DNA from: JACRBK01 sp964427955
Lineage (GTDB): Bacteria > Chloroflexota > Anaerolineae > Aggregatilineales > Aggregatilineaceae
Length of the DNA stretch: 48,272 nt
Reading direction: 5' to 3'
Assembly: GCA_964427955.1 (NCBI GenBank)
Contig: CAYRWY010000007.1
Span: 1-48,272, forward strand
Shown here: positions 38,762 to 47,451 of the stretch, piece by piece
Position numbering within the stretch: the stretch's first letter is position 1
Layout of the letters: every line of letters starts with the position of its first letter
Translations under genes and position numbers: made by a program
The notes under the pieces: generated by a model
Databases searched by the model: none
What the model saw: only the letters and a program-made list of their open reading frames with translations
Told to the model about the DNA's origin: nothing

Positions 38762-40738
38762 ATGTTTTCCGGCTATCATCGCCGTCCCATCGTCGCCATG
38801 TATTACTATCCCGATCCCGAATCCGGTGATCGAGAGCAAGTGACCCGCGATCTGGCCGAGATCGTGGGCGCACAGATTCAGTCGATCTGGCTGTTCTTTG
38901 ACGCGTTCTACGACCGGAATGTGCCTGATCGGCTGCGCGATCTCCTGGATGAAGCGCACCGCGTGGGGCTGACGGTTACCCCGGTGTTGGGCCAGTTTTT
39001 ACAACTTGAGGCCCATCCAGAGGTCAAGATCGTCAATGCCGATGGCACGACCTCCGGTGACCCACGCTTCTGGAACATGGGTTGTTTTCGCCATCCGACC
39101 GTGCGGGAACTGGCCACCGAACACGTCACGCGTTTCCTGCGCGACCTGGGCAACCATCCCGCCCTGTACCGGATCGAGGGTAGGCCGATCATGAGCTTCG
39201 TGCACGAAGCGTACTACCGCAACAGCGTGCCGGAGTTCGGCGGACCGGCCATGCGGCCCAACTGCTACTGCTCCCACTGCCGGGCCGCGTTCCACGATTA
39301 CCTGGCCGCGCGCGATCTGAATCCGGACGTGGAACCGCCGCGCGATCCGTCTGATCCGGTCTTGTGGCAGCACTGGCTGAACTGTCACGCCGCGGCGATC
39401 CCGGCGTTCCTGGCGCACCTGATCCGGGAAGCCAACGCGGTCACGCCCGTGTGGTCCACGCACGAACTGAACGACTTTTACCCGGCGTCGTGGCAGTCGG
39501 TCTACACCGGCAACGACTGGTGGCGCATGGGGGCCGTGATCGACATCGGCCACGAAGATATGTACCCGCTGGAGTTCGATCACCGCTACCAGTGTTACGT
39601 CTATGACTACGCCAAAGATGTCATGCGCAGCGCCGTCGGCTTCGACCGGCTGGTCACCGGCAACGGCCAGGCGTTCAACTCCTGGCTGGGTTACCAGCTT
39701 CCCCCCAACAGCATGAGCGAGCAGATCTACTCCTGCCTCGCACATGGTACGCTGGGATTGGTCTGGTGGGGAGAGTGGCGTAACAACGAAACTCGCTACG
39801 CGCTCACCCGGCAAACATGGTCTTACAACGTCGAGTACGCCGCGCTGGTGGCGCAGTTGGAAGGCTGTGAGCTGGCCCCGGCGGAAGTGGCCCTGCTGTA
39901 CTCCTGGACCACGATGAGTCAGGCGCTCAACGACGAGCACACCTACGATACCCTGCTCACCTACATGATGCTGGTGCAGAGCGGGTACCCGGTGGACCTG
40001 TTGAGCGAAGAACAGGTCGCGCAAGGCTTGTTGGAGACGCGCGGGTATAAGGCCGTGCTGGCGATGGGCTGCGCGGCGCTGCCCAGCCCGGTGCACGAGG
40101 CGCTTGATCGTTTCGTGACCCAGGGCGGGCTGTTGATCGCCGACTATGCGCCCACCCTGAACGACAGTTTTCAGCCCCTACACCGTACCGGGCGGAGTGC
40201 CCGTCCGCGGCTGTACACGCTGCCGGGCGGGATACCGGTGACCGTGCAGGTGGGCGGCGCGCCGCTGCTTCCGCCCCCGGAGGCCCAGATCGTCGCCCGG
40301 TTCGAGGATGGCTCTCCGGCGATCTGCCGTCTGGCGCGCGGCCAGGGCACCGTCGTGCTGGCCGGGAGCTACCTGGGCTGGGACTACACCAACTATCCTG
40401 GTTACTACGATCTGGCCGAAATGTTCCCGTTCCACATCCGGCGTGATGAAGCCGTGCGCCGCTGGCTGGTCGATACCCTGGCCGATGCGGAGATCGTCCC
40501 GCCCATTCGCGCGACGCATCCCGACGTCGAGGCGGCGGTGTGGTACACGGCGGATCGGTCAGAGGCGGTCGCCATTGCCATCAATCACCTGCAAGAAGTC
40601 GTCACCACTACCCTTCAACTGCCGGGTGAGTGGTCCGCCTGTGAAGCCCTGACCGGTCAACCGGTCGCCTGGGCGGCAGGGCTGCCTGTGACCCTCGACC
40701 CGCTCGAAGGGCGCGCGTTCCGGCTAAAAAAGACGTGA
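38762..40738 (+). CDS. GH42-like cytoplasmic glycoside hydrolase
   Basis: A 658-aa protein without signal peptide. The N-terminal region resembles a GH42-type TIM barrel: a Glu in IMSFVHEAYYRN precedes the Cys motif NCYCSHCRAAFHDYL, as in GH42 (CxC-x2-C-x3-F), where the acid/base Glu sits just before that cluster. A trimerisation-like alpha/beta domain follows (about 375-540: VALLYSW, DLLSEEQV, GGLLIADYAP) and then a C-terminal beta domain. GH42 enzymes are often beta-galactosidases, but this one is divergent and the neighbours suggest oligosaccharides from mannan-like glycans. It starts 6 nt after the permease. Confidence 0.75.
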   Translation: MFSGYHRRPIVAMYYYPDPESGDREQVTRDLAEIVGAQIQSIWLFFDAFYDRNVPDRLRDLLDEAHRVGLTVTPVLGQFLQLEAHPEVKIVNADGTTSGDPRFWNMGCFRHPTVRELATEHVTRFLRDLGNHPALYRIEGRPIMSFVHEAYYRNSVPEFGGPAMRPNCYCSHCRAAFHDYLAARDLNPDVEPPRDPSDPVLWQHWLNCHAAAIPAFLAHLIREANAVTPVWSTHELNDFYPASWQSVYTGNDWWRMGAVIDIGHEDMYPLEFDHRYQCYVYDYAKDVMRSAVGFDRLVTGNGQAFNSWLGYQLPPNSMSEQIYSCLAHGTLGLVWWGEWRNNETRYALTRQTWSYNVEYAALVAQLEGCELAPAEVALLYSWTTMSQALNDEHTYDTLLTYMMLVQSGYPVDLLSEEQVAQGLLETRGYKAVLAMGCAALPSPVHEALDRFVTQGGLLIADYAPTLNDSFQPLHRTGRSARPRLYTLPGGIPVTVQVGGAPLLPPPEAQIVARFEDGSPAICRLARGQGTVVLAGSYLGWDYTNYPGYYDLAEMFPFHIRRDEAVRRWLVDTLADAEIVPPIRATHPDVEAAVWYTADRSEAVAIAINHLQEVVTTTLQLPGEWSACEALTGQPVAWAAGLPVTLDPLEGRAFRLKKT

Positions 40739-40766
40739 GCTATTTTCCGCACAAGGATGAGTGAGT

Positions 40767-41753
40767 ATGTCTGACACGATTTTGGGAGAGCCTCTGCCGA
40801 ATATTCCCTGGGAAGATCGGCCTGTGGGATCGAGTGCTGTAGTGTGGCGTTACAGCCAGAATCCGGTGATCAAACGCGATCAAACCCTGCGCTCCAACAG
40901 CATTTTCAACAGCGCGGTGGTGCCCTATCAAGGGGCGTTCGCCGGAGTGTTCCGTGCCGACGACACCCGGCGTATCATGAACATTCACCGTGGCACCAGC
41001 CCGGACGGGCTGCACTGGGACATTCATCCCGATCCGATTCAGTGGGTGTGCGCCGAGCCGGAGATCGCGCCCTTCGTGCATCGCTACGATCCGCGCGTCT
41101 GCTGGCTGGAAGATCGCTACTACGTGACGTGGTGCAACGGCTATCACGGCCCGACGATTGGCGTGGGCTACACCTACGATTTCGAGACGTTCTACCAGAT
41201 CGAAAACGCCTTTCTGCCCCATAACCGGAACGGCGTCCTGTTCCCGCGCAAAATCAACGGGAAATATGCCATGTTCAGCCGTCCCAGCGACACAGGACAC
41301 ACCCCCTTTGGCGACATTTTCTACAGCGAAAGCCCGGATATGGAGCACTGGGGCAAACACCGTTTCGTGATGGCCCCCAAGTCGTGGACCTGGCAGAGCA
41401 CGAAAATCGGCGCGGGACCGACCCCCATCGAGACGACCGAGGGCTGGCTGTTGATCTATCACGGCGTCCTGACCTCGTGCAACGGCTTCGTGTACAGCAT
41501 GGGCGCGGCGCTGCTCGACCTCGACCGGCCCTGGAAGGTCCTGTACCGGGGCGGGCCGTACCTGATGTCGCCGCAGATGCTCTATGAAAATGTGGGCGAC
41601 GTGCCGAATGTCGTCTTCCCCTGCGCCGCGCTGACCGACGCGCCCACCGGGCGGATCGCGATCTACTACGGGGCCGCCGATACCGTCACCGGGCTGGCGT
41701 TCGGCTATGTCGATGAAATCATCGATTTCGTCAAGTCCACCTCGGAACTTTAG
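40767..41753 (+). CDS. GH130 glycoside phosphorylase (mannosyl-type)
   Basis: A 328-aa cytoplasmic five-bladed beta-propeller enzyme. GH130 landmarks are HRYDPRVCWLEDRYYVTW, NRNGVLFPRKINGKYAMFSR and KIGAGPTPIETTEGWLLIYH. The family phosphorolyses beta-mannosides, for example mannosyl-glucose to mannose 1-phosphate. ATG 40767 has AAGGA at 9 nt; GTG 40761 is possible. Together with the downstream AGE-family epimerase it matches the known mannobiose-to-mannosylglucose pathway. The exact acceptor is unknown. Confidence 0.9.
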   Translation: MSDTILGEPLPNIPWEDRPVGSSAVVWRYSQNPVIKRDQTLRSNSIFNSAVVPYQGAFAGVFRADDTRRIMNIHRGTSPDGLHWDIHPDPIQWVCAEPEIAPFVHRYDPRVCWLEDRYYVTWCNGYHGPTIGVGYTYDFETFYQIENAFLPHNRNGVLFPRKINGKYAMFSRPSDTGHTPFGDIFYSESPDMEHWGKHRFVMAPKSWTWQSTKIGAGPTPIETTEGWLLIYHGVLTSCNGFVYSMGAALLDLDRPWKVLYRGGPYLMSPQMLYENVGDVPNVVFPCAALTDAPTGRIAIYYGAADTVTGLAFGYVDEIIDFVKSTSEL

Positions 41754-41767
41754 AAAGGGGAACGGTC

Positions 41768-43555
41768 ATGAAACTAAACCGGGCCGTGTGGGGGATCGTA
41801 CTGGTGATGATGGTTGCGCTGCCACTCCATGCTCAAGCGTCCGATCGGGCGCAAAAATCCGCCGTGCGGGCGATCAAGGGCCTGACCCCGTTGGCGGAGA
41901 CGGTCGGGCGCTACGAAAAATTCGAGGTCGTGATCGATCTCGATGCGGATTTCGATAACCCCTACGATCCCGCCGACCTCCGCCTGGATGCCCAGTTTGT
42001 CGCGCCCTCCGGCCAGATCGTCACCGTGCCGGGGTTCTACTACCGCGATTTCGAGCTGGAGCTGGTGGAAACAACCCAAACTCTGACCGCCACCGGTGAC
42101 TGGTCGTGGCGCGTGCGTTTTACGCCGGACGAGGTCGGGGAATGGTCGTACCAGGTCCAGGCTACCGCCGGGGATGGCAGCACGGCCAGCAGCGCGGTCC
42201 AGACCTTCACGGTCACGGCCTCGGATCGTCACGGCTTCATCCGGGTCGATACGCGCAACCCGCGTTACTTCGTTTTCGACGATGGCACGCCCTACTTTCC
42301 CATCGGCGAAGATATGTCGTGGTACAGTGCGGGCGGCATGGCCGACTACCGGACCTGGCTGGATGCGCTGCACGCGGCGCATGGCAACTTCATCCGGGTC
42401 TGGATGCCCGCCTGGGCGTTCGGCATCGAATGGTCGGATACCGGCCTGGGGAACTACGACCAGCGCCAGGATCGTGCCTACATGCTGGATACGCTGTTCG
42501 AAATGGTCAATGAGCGCGATGTCTACGTGATGCTGACCCTGCTCAATCATGGCCAGTATTCGACGACGACCGACTCCGAATGGGCGGCCAATCCCTACAA
42601 TGCGGCGAACGGCGGGCCGTTGACCGAACCGGTGGAATTCGCCACCAACCCCGCAGCGCAGCGGCTGTGGGAGCAAAAGCTGCGCTACATCGCCGCCCGG
42701 TGGGGCTATTCCACCCACCTGCTGTGCTGGGAATGGTGGAACGAAGTCAACTGGACGCCGCTGGCCAGCCAGGACATCCTGGCCCCCTGGATCGCGCGCA
42801 GCGCCGCATATCTCAAGCCGCTCGATCCCTACCAGCACCTGATGACCACTTCAGGATCGCGGGTGGGCGACGAGGCCGTCTGGGCCGAACTGGATTTCAC
42901 CCAGAACCACCTCTACAACATGCCGAGTCTGGTGCGCGAATTCGGTCTGGACATCCCCAAGTGGACCGGGCGTTACCCCGACCAGCCGTTTTTGATGGGC
43001 GAATTCGGCAGCCCGAACGACTACGACCTGCACGGGCAGATGATCCACCTGGGCCTGTGGAGCGCCCCGATGTTCGGCGCGGCGGGTTCCGGCATGACGT
43101 GGTGGTGGGATTCGAACGTGCACCCTAACAACCTCTACTATCACTTTGCCGGGCTGGCGGCCTATTTTGCGGGCGAAGACCTGGGCGCGCACCTCTGGCA
43201 GCCCACGCAAGCCACGCTGGACGACGAGGCCGACGCCAAAGTCTACGGTCTGCAAGACGCTCGCGACCTGCGGCTGTGGCTGGTGAGCAAGAACTATAAC
43301 GAAAAGTTCCTGGTCCGGCAGTACGAGAAAAACATCGCCAAGCGCATCGAGAACCCCACCGACATCCAATACCCGGAGGTCAGCGGAGCCGTCTTGACGT
43401 TGAACGGGTTGGAGGATGGTACGTACACCGTCGAATGGTGGGACACCACCACCGGCGAAATCACGGCTACCGAGCAGCTCACCGTCGCAGGCACCCCGGC
43501 GGCCCTCGACGTGCCGACCTTCTCCACCGATCTGGCGTTGAAGGTGTATCCATGA
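41768..43555 (+). CDS. Secreted DUF5060/GH5-like glycoside hydrolase
   Basis: A 595-aa protein with signal peptide (VWGIVLVMMVALPLHAQAS). Residues 45-150 form a beta-sandwich DUF5060-like domain (RYEKFEVVIDL; TGDWSWRVRFTP). A TIM-barrel catalytic region follows, with candidate acid/base Glu326 (WEWWNEVN) and nucleophile Glu412 (FLMGEFG). The C-terminal beta domain (LNGLEDGTYTVEWWDT) is typical of this group. Related DUF4038/5060 enzymes act on plant cell-wall glycans. Its stop overlaps the next start by 4 nt. The substrate is inferred from the locus only. Confidence 0.85.
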   Translation: MKLNRAVWGIVLVMMVALPLHAQASDRAQKSAVRAIKGLTPLAETVGRYEKFEVVIDLDADFDNPYDPADLRLDAQFVAPSGQIVTVPGFYYRDFELELVETTQTLTATGDWSWRVRFTPDEVGEWSYQVQATAGDGSTASSAVQTFTVTASDRHGFIRVDTRNPRYFVFDDGTPYFPIGEDMSWYSAGGMADYRTWLDALHAAHGNFIRVWMPAWAFGIEWSDTGLGNYDQRQDRAYMLDTLFEMVNERDVYVMLTLLNHGQYSTTTDSEWAANPYNAANGGPLTEPVEFATNPAAQRLWEQKLRYIAARWGYSTHLLCWEWWNEVNWTPLASQDILAPWIARSAAYLKPLDPYQHLMTTSGSRVGDEAVWAELDFTQNHLYNMPSLVREFGLDIPKWTGRYPDQPFLMGEFGSPNDYDLHGQMIHLGLWSAPMFGAAGSGMTWWWDSNVHPNNLYYHFAGLAAYFAGEDLGAHLWQPTQATLDDEADAKVYGLQDARDLRLWLVSKNYNEKFLVRQYEKNIAKRIENPTDIQYPEVSGAVLTLNGLEDGTYTVEWWDTTTGEITATEQLTVAGTPAALDVPTFSTDLALKVYP

Positions 43556-44979
43556 CTCTGGGAGCAAATGCCGTGTTACTCAGCACTTCACTTAAGCGTG
43601 CGGCGGTTCTGATACTGGCCGTCGTGCTGATCGTGGCCGGACTCGTCCCGGCAGGGTTTCCAGCGACGGCCCAGGACGATACGCTGTTTCTCGATGTCGC
43701 GTGGTACCGCGAACAACTCATCAAATCCGCCGACTTATGGAACGGCGGGCTGGATGGACAGTCCGGCTTGGGTGCTTACCGGGACGATTTCACCGGCTTT
43801 TTCAACGTCAACCTGGACCGGCAGTGGCGGCAACTCCCCACCCAATCCAGCACCGCCGTCGCCTCAAGCCGGGCCATCTATATGAACCTCGAAGCCTATC
43901 GCATCGCGGGGCCAGAGGAAGGACAGCGTTTTCTCCAGGCCGCAACCAAAGGGATCGAGTTCCTGCTCACCTACTTCAAAGACCCCGACTACGGTGGTTT
44001 TTACTGGGAAGTCAGCAGTTCAGGGAAACCTGTAGACGCCATGAAACAGGGTTATGGCAACCTGCATCCCATGTTGGCCCTGGCCCAGGCGTATAAGGTC
44101 ACGCAGGAACCTCGCTACCTTTCCGAAGCGCTTGCGCAGCTCGACGTGATCAAGCAGCACTTTCTCGATCCCGACTATCCCGGTGGCATCCGCCCCGGTT
44201 TTGACCGGACGTTCGAGAAGATCGTCGGCGTCAATAATGTAGACACCTTCACCCACTACTTTGAGCCGCTGCTGGTGCTCTACGACGCCACCGAGGGCGA
44301 GCAGCAGGCCGAGATCGGCGGCATGATCGACGTCGCGGGCCAGTTCCTCACCCAGCAGTTGTATCACGATCAGGACGGCTTCACCGACCGGGGCTACGTA
44401 GCCTACAACTATGACGAGGCGTGGCAGCCATCCCAACTGCCCTACACGCGCGAAACCCAGTGGTCCGGCGCGCGCCAGGCTTCGACCGGACACAACATCG
44501 AGTTAGCCTACCTGATCAGCCGGGCAGTGGAGCGCGGCTTCAACCCGGACTGGCTGACCGTTGCGGATAAACTGATCAAGTTTTGCCTGGAATACGCCAT
44601 CGATCCGGAGTATGGCGGGATGCGGTACGAAGTTACCGACTACGATGGACAGCCGCTCGCAGGCAACCCGGACAACAACCTCTTCATCTGGTGGGCACAG
44701 GCCGAAACTGCGCGGGCGCTGCTGCACTTCACCGTCGTTCGAAACGCTGACTATCAGGATCAATTCAAAGCAGTTGAGGCCCTTTTCAACCGCGACCTGA
44801 CCGATCAGGACTACGGCGGCCTATATCACTCCCTGGATGCGGAACACGACCTGGCACCCGTTAATCCTAATAAGGGAGACATCTGGAAAACCAACTATCA
44901 CTACACCATGTTTTTTGCCGAAGTCCTGCGCCTGGCGGACACCTACCCGGACCGAATCGCTGAACTGAACGCGAAATGA
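43552..44979 (+). CDS. AGE-family sugar 2-epimerase with signal peptide
   Basis: A 475-aa (alpha/alpha)6-barrel protein of the N-acylglucosamine/cellobiose 2-epimerase family. Landmarks are NVDTFTHYFEPLLVLYDA (His), STGHNIELAYLI (His) and NLFIWWAQAETARALL, equivalent to the catalytic and substrate-binding segments of cellobiose and mannobiose epimerases. Epimerases of this pathway are cytoplasmic, but this one begins with KRAAVLILAVVLIVAGLV and TAQDD, a clear secretion signal. ATG 43552 lies in the 4-nt overlap with the previous gene; a longer frame upstream is antisense noise. Mannobiose would be a logical substrate. Confidence 0.85.
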   Translation: MTLGANAVLLSTSLKRAAVLILAVVLIVAGLVPAGFPATAQDDTLFLDVAWYREQLIKSADLWNGGLDGQSGLGAYRDDFTGFFNVNLDRQWRQLPTQSSTAVASSRAIYMNLEAYRIAGPEEGQRFLQAATKGIEFLLTYFKDPDYGGFYWEVSSSGKPVDAMKQGYGNLHPMLALAQAYKVTQEPRYLSEALAQLDVIKQHFLDPDYPGGIRPGFDRTFEKIVGVNNVDTFTHYFEPLLVLYDATEGEQQAEIGGMIDVAGQFLTQQLYHDQDGFTDRGYVAYNYDEAWQPSQLPYTRETQWSGARQASTGHNIELAYLISRAVERGFNPDWLTVADKLIKFCLEYAIDPEYGGMRYEVTDYDGQPLAGNPDNNLFIWWAQAETARALLHFTVVRNADYQDQFKAVEALFNRDLTDQDYGGLYHSLDAEHDLAPVNPNKGDIWKTNYHYTMFFAEVLRLADTYPDRIAELNAK

Positions 44980-45024
44980 TCCATCCATTTTTCGAGAGAT
45001 TTTTGATAAGGAGAGTCTAAGCAT

Positions 45025-47391
45025 ATGAAACGCAGTCTTTATCTCGTCCTGGCAGCCGCCCTGGTGCTGTCCCTGTTCGGGGGCGCTGTCCATTCGTCGG
45101 CTCAAGAGCCAGCCTTCGTCAACCACCAGGGACAAGATCTGTTCTTGAGCGGCATCAACCTGGCCTGGATGAACTTTGCCAGCGATCTCACCAACTTCAA
45201 CGAGGCGGAATTCATCAAGGCGCTGGACGACGTGTCGAAGGCGCACGGCAATACGATCCGCTGGTGGCTGCATACCAACGGCAGCACCAGCCCGCTCTAT
45301 GGCGAAGATGGCAAGGTCACGGGCCTGAACGAGCACGAAGCAGAAAACCTCCATCGCGCGCTGGACCTGGCCTACGAGCGCGGCGTGCTGCTCATGTTGT
45401 GCCTATGGTCGCACGACATGATGAAGACCGATACCGGGATTCCGACCGAGTGGAACCGGAAGATGATCGAGGACCCGGAATACACCCAGGCGTACATCGA
45501 CAACGCGCTGATCCCTCTGGTCACGGCGGTCAAAGGTCACCCGGACATCGTGGCCTGGGAAATCTTCAACGAGCCGGAAGGCGTCACGACCACGTTCAGC
45601 GGTTGGACCCAGGAACTCACCGACATGAAATATATCCAGCAGTTCGTCAACCTGCTGGCCGGGGCCATTCACCGCACCGATCCGGACGTTAAAGTCACCT
45701 GCGGCTCGTGGAACATGCAGGCGCTCACCGACGTGGACGGCATGATGAACTACTACCGCGACGACCGGTTGGTCGCGGCAGGTGGCGATCCGGACGGCAC
45801 GCTGGATTTTTACCAGGTACACTACTATCCTGAATATTTCGACGAACGAACCTCCCCCTTCCACCACCCGGCGTCCTACTGGGAACTCGACAAGCCGCTG
45901 GTCATCGGCGAATTTCCGGCAGGTGGGATCAAAAACCTGGGCAACGGGTATAAGCCGCGCAAAGCGTTCACCAATATCGTCAAGGCGTACCAGTACGTAT
46001 TCGAAAATGGCTATGCCGGGGCGTTGGGCTGGACGTACAACGACTCGCAGAACTTCGGCTCGCTGGTCGATCTGGCTCCCGCGCTGTACTGGCTGTACGG
46101 GCAGGACCCCGATCACATCGCCGTGCAGATCGGGGACATCGATCACCTGCCTTCCGTAATCGCGCCGATCGGCACCCAGGTATTGGCCTTCGACGCCTCC
46201 CCGGTGGAAGTGGCCAATGTGAATACTGTCTTCTTCGACCAGGAAGACGGCACCGATCTGAAGTTTGAGATCACTGCTAATTCGGCTCCGGACAAGGTCG
46301 CGGTCGAAATTCAACCTTCGGGCGCGGTCGTGCTGACGTACAGTCCTGACACGTTGGGGACGGCCAACATCGAGATCACGGCGACCGATGCCTCCGAGAA
46401 CTACTCGCGGGATCGGTTTGTCGTCCAGATCGTCAACCCCAACCTGGGCAACGTCGCGCTGGGCAAGCCCACCACCGCTTCCACCATCGAAAATACCGGC
46501 TACCTCGCCGAATACGCTACCGACGGGATCGAGACCACCCGCTGGTCCACCGAGTACAAAGATGACCAGTGGTTCCAGGTTGACCTGGAAGGCGTCTTCA
46601 ATGTCTCCCAGGTGGTCTTGAAGTGGGAAACCGCCTTCGGCAAGGCCTACGACATCCAGGTCTGGGATGGATCGGCCTGGCAGACCATCATCTCCGAACC
46701 GGAAAGCGACGGCCAGATCGACGACTTCGCCCTGGATACGCCGGTGCAGGCGCGTTACGTCCGAATGCACGGTATCACACGCGCCACGCAGTGGGGCTTC
46801 TCACTCTTCGAGTTCGAGGTCTACGGCGAAAAGGCCGAGCAGCAAGATCTGCCGCTGTCGCAGAATCCGCCGCCGGTCGAAGTCGCGGCTGAGCCAGAAC
46901 CCACGGCGGAACCGGTGCAGGTCGAATCCTCGCTGCTGTATGGCTTCGAAGGCGATGCGCAGGGCTGGGTGATGGCCGATTACTGGGCCGGTGGCAAGGG
47001 AGTCGAATACTCGACCGACATGGCGAGCGAAGGCACCGGCGCGTTGAAGCTGTCCCTGTCGTTGAGCGGCACCGAATGGCAGGAAGGCGGCGTCTTCGTG
47101 GACCCGGCCACGCCTTACGACCTGTCCGGGGCCAGCACGATCTCGGCGGACGTGTACGTCCCCGCCGAAGCGACCAACTTCCTCGCGCAAATCTTCGTCA
47201 AGACCGGCGAGGGCTGGACCTGGGCCAACTCGGCGGATGCGCAGCTTACCCCTGGCGAGTGGACAACTGTCACGGCTGACCTCAGTACGCTGGGCCATAT
47301 CAAGGCCGTGCGCGAAGGAGGCGTCAGAGTCGGCACCGGCTCGACCGCTTTCACCGGCGATGTATTCATCGACAACGTGATGCTGAAGTAG
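45025..47391 (+). CDS. Secreted multidomain GH5 beta-mannanase-like enzyme
   Basis: A 788-aa protein with signal peptide (SLYLVLAAALVLSLFGGAVH). The GH5 barrel (about 30-365) has acid/base Glu183 (AWEIFNEPEG) and nucleophile Glu296 (PLVIGEFPAG). A cadherin-like or Ig-like domain (about 380-470) and an F5/8C (CBM32-like) domain (about 475-605; NVALGKPTTAS, FQVDLEGVFNVSQVVLKW) follow. A Pro-Glu linker leads to a C-terminal CBM27/23-like beta-sandwich (LYGFEGDAQGW...VFIDNVMLK). The mannanase call rests on barrel motifs and on the GH130 and epimerase neighbours. AAGGAGAG precedes the start. Confidence 0.85.
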   Translation: MKRSLYLVLAAALVLSLFGGAVHSSAQEPAFVNHQGQDLFLSGINLAWMNFASDLTNFNEAEFIKALDDVSKAHGNTIRWWLHTNGSTSPLYGEDGKVTGLNEHEAENLHRALDLAYERGVLLMLCLWSHDMMKTDTGIPTEWNRKMIEDPEYTQAYIDNALIPLVTAVKGHPDIVAWEIFNEPEGVTTTFSGWTQELTDMKYIQQFVNLLAGAIHRTDPDVKVTCGSWNMQALTDVDGMMNYYRDDRLVAAGGDPDGTLDFYQVHYYPEYFDERTSPFHHPASYWELDKPLVIGEFPAGGIKNLGNGYKPRKAFTNIVKAYQYVFENGYAGALGWTYNDSQNFGSLVDLAPALYWLYGQDPDHIAVQIGDIDHLPSVIAPIGTQVLAFDASPVEVANVNTVFFDQEDGTDLKFEITANSAPDKVAVEIQPSGAVVLTYSPDTLGTANIEITATDASENYSRDRFVVQIVNPNLGNVALGKPTTASTIENTGYLAEYATDGIETTRWSTEYKDDQWFQVDLEGVFNVSQVVLKWETAFGKAYDIQVWDGSAWQTIISEPESDGQIDDFALDTPVQARYVRMHGITRATQWGFSLFEFEVYGEKAEQQDLPLSQNPPPVEVAAEPEPTAEPVQVESSLLYGFEGDAQGWVMADYWAGGKGVEYSTDMASEGTGALKLSLSLSGTEWQEGGVFVDPATPYDLSGASTISADVYVPAEATNFLAQIFVKTGEGWTWANSADAQLTPGEWTTVTADLSTLGHIKAVREGGVRVGTGSTAFTGDVFIDNVMLK

Positions 47392-47413
47392 TTCCTGAAG
47401 TGCACGGCTTATT

Positions 47414-47448
47414 CCCACCTGCTGGCGCTGTCCAGCAGGTGGGATTTT
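47414..47448 (+). terminator. Intrinsic terminator of the glycan operon
   Basis: A perfect 12-bp stem, CCCACCTGCTGG (47414-47425) with CCAGCAGGTGGG (47432-47443), a 6-nt loop and ATTTT after it. It lies 22 nt after the GH5 stop and faces the convergent AraC gene, so it may serve both. Confidence 0.85.
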
Positions 47449-47451
47449 GTG

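Noticed and set aside
38999..40096. 365-codon minus frame inside the GH42-like gene, and similar frames at 41774-42838 and 45403-46770
   Set aside because: Antisense frames in high-GC genes with biased composition; the sense proteins are recognisable.
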